From: Pseudomonadota bacterium
GTDB lineage: Bacteria; Pseudomonadota; Gammaproteobacteria; Burkholderiales; Eutrophovitaceae
NCBI GenBank assembly: GCA_002704665.1
Contig: PAHB01000070.1
Span: 1 to 8,430, forward strand
DNA length: 8,430 nt
Reading direction: 5' to 3'
Made by a program: the position numbers and the translations under genes. The notes beneath the pieces are model-generated. The model searched no databases. It saw nothing but the letters and a program-made list of their open reading frames with translations, and was not told the DNA's origin. Positions 8,422 to 8,430 of the stretch are shown one piece after another. The number at the start of each line of letters is the position of its first letter. Position 1 is the first letter of the stretch.

Positions 8422-8430
8422 ATGCAAGAA
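8422..8430 (+). CDS. nuoM: Probable start of NADH-quinone oxidoreductase subunit M (3' end outside window)
   Basis: Only three codons are visible, Met-Gln-Glu, starting at ATG 8422, seven bases after the nuoL stop. The name rests on operon order, since nuoM normally follows nuoL. The ribosome binding site is weak: AGGAT (8406-8410), inside the end of nuoL, is 11 bases away. Nothing in these nine bases proves the identity, and a start further downstream is possible. Confidence 0.45.

Noticed and set aside
1..8430. A novel or accessory system inserted in the operon
   Set aside because: Gene order is the standard nuoE-to-nuoM series, with no extra gene and no gap above 43 bases.

Overview
The window is a continuous piece of a bacterial nuo operon, which encodes the proton-pumping NADH:quinone oxidoreductase (respiratory complex I, NDH-1). 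All genes lie on the + strand in the canonical order nuoE (3' part), nuoF, nuoG, nuoH, nuoI, nuoJ, nuoK, nuoL and the first three codons of a probable nuoM. Nearly every base is coding. The junctions are -4, 0, -4, +13, +43, -1, +1 and +7 nt, so one polycistronic message with extensive translational coupling is the simplest reading. No promoter, terminator, RNA gene, insertion sequence, CRISPR array or attachment site was recognised.

Organism (inference from remembered family sequences): a proteobacterium, most like a betaproteobacterium or a non-enteric gammaproteobacterium with a moderately AT-rich genome. The wording of NuoI, NuoK and NuoL is of the beta type, for example the NuoI stretch from [18 protein letters not shown] onwards. 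NuoG lacks the extra N7 iron-sulfur cluster motif found in Escherichia coli. The genus cannot be named from this window.

Layout and function: 1-3913 encodes the peripheral NADH-oxidising module. NuoE carries 2Fe-2S N1a, NuoF carries the FMN/NADH site and 4Fe-4S N3, and NuoG carries N1b, N5 and N4. 3910-4947 (NuoH) is the membrane anchor that forms part of the quinone channel. 4961-5449 (NuoI) carries the two 4Fe-4S clusters N6a and N6b that pass electrons towards quinone. 5493-8414 encodes the membrane pumping subunits NuoJ, NuoK and NuoL, and nuoM begins at the right edge. Electrons run NADH, FMN, N3, N1b, N4, N5, N6a, N6b, N2 (in NuoB, outside the window), quinone. The membrane subunits couple this to proton export.

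All genes are intact, with the expected ligand and proton-path residues present. I do not see a previously undescribed system. The points worth a second look are small: a G9 tract in nuoE, non-ATG starts for nuoF and nuoG, a 43-nt gap before nuoJ with no clear ribosome binding site, the missing N7 ligands in NuoG, homopolymer runs at the start of nuoI, and one unusual loop proline in NuoH.
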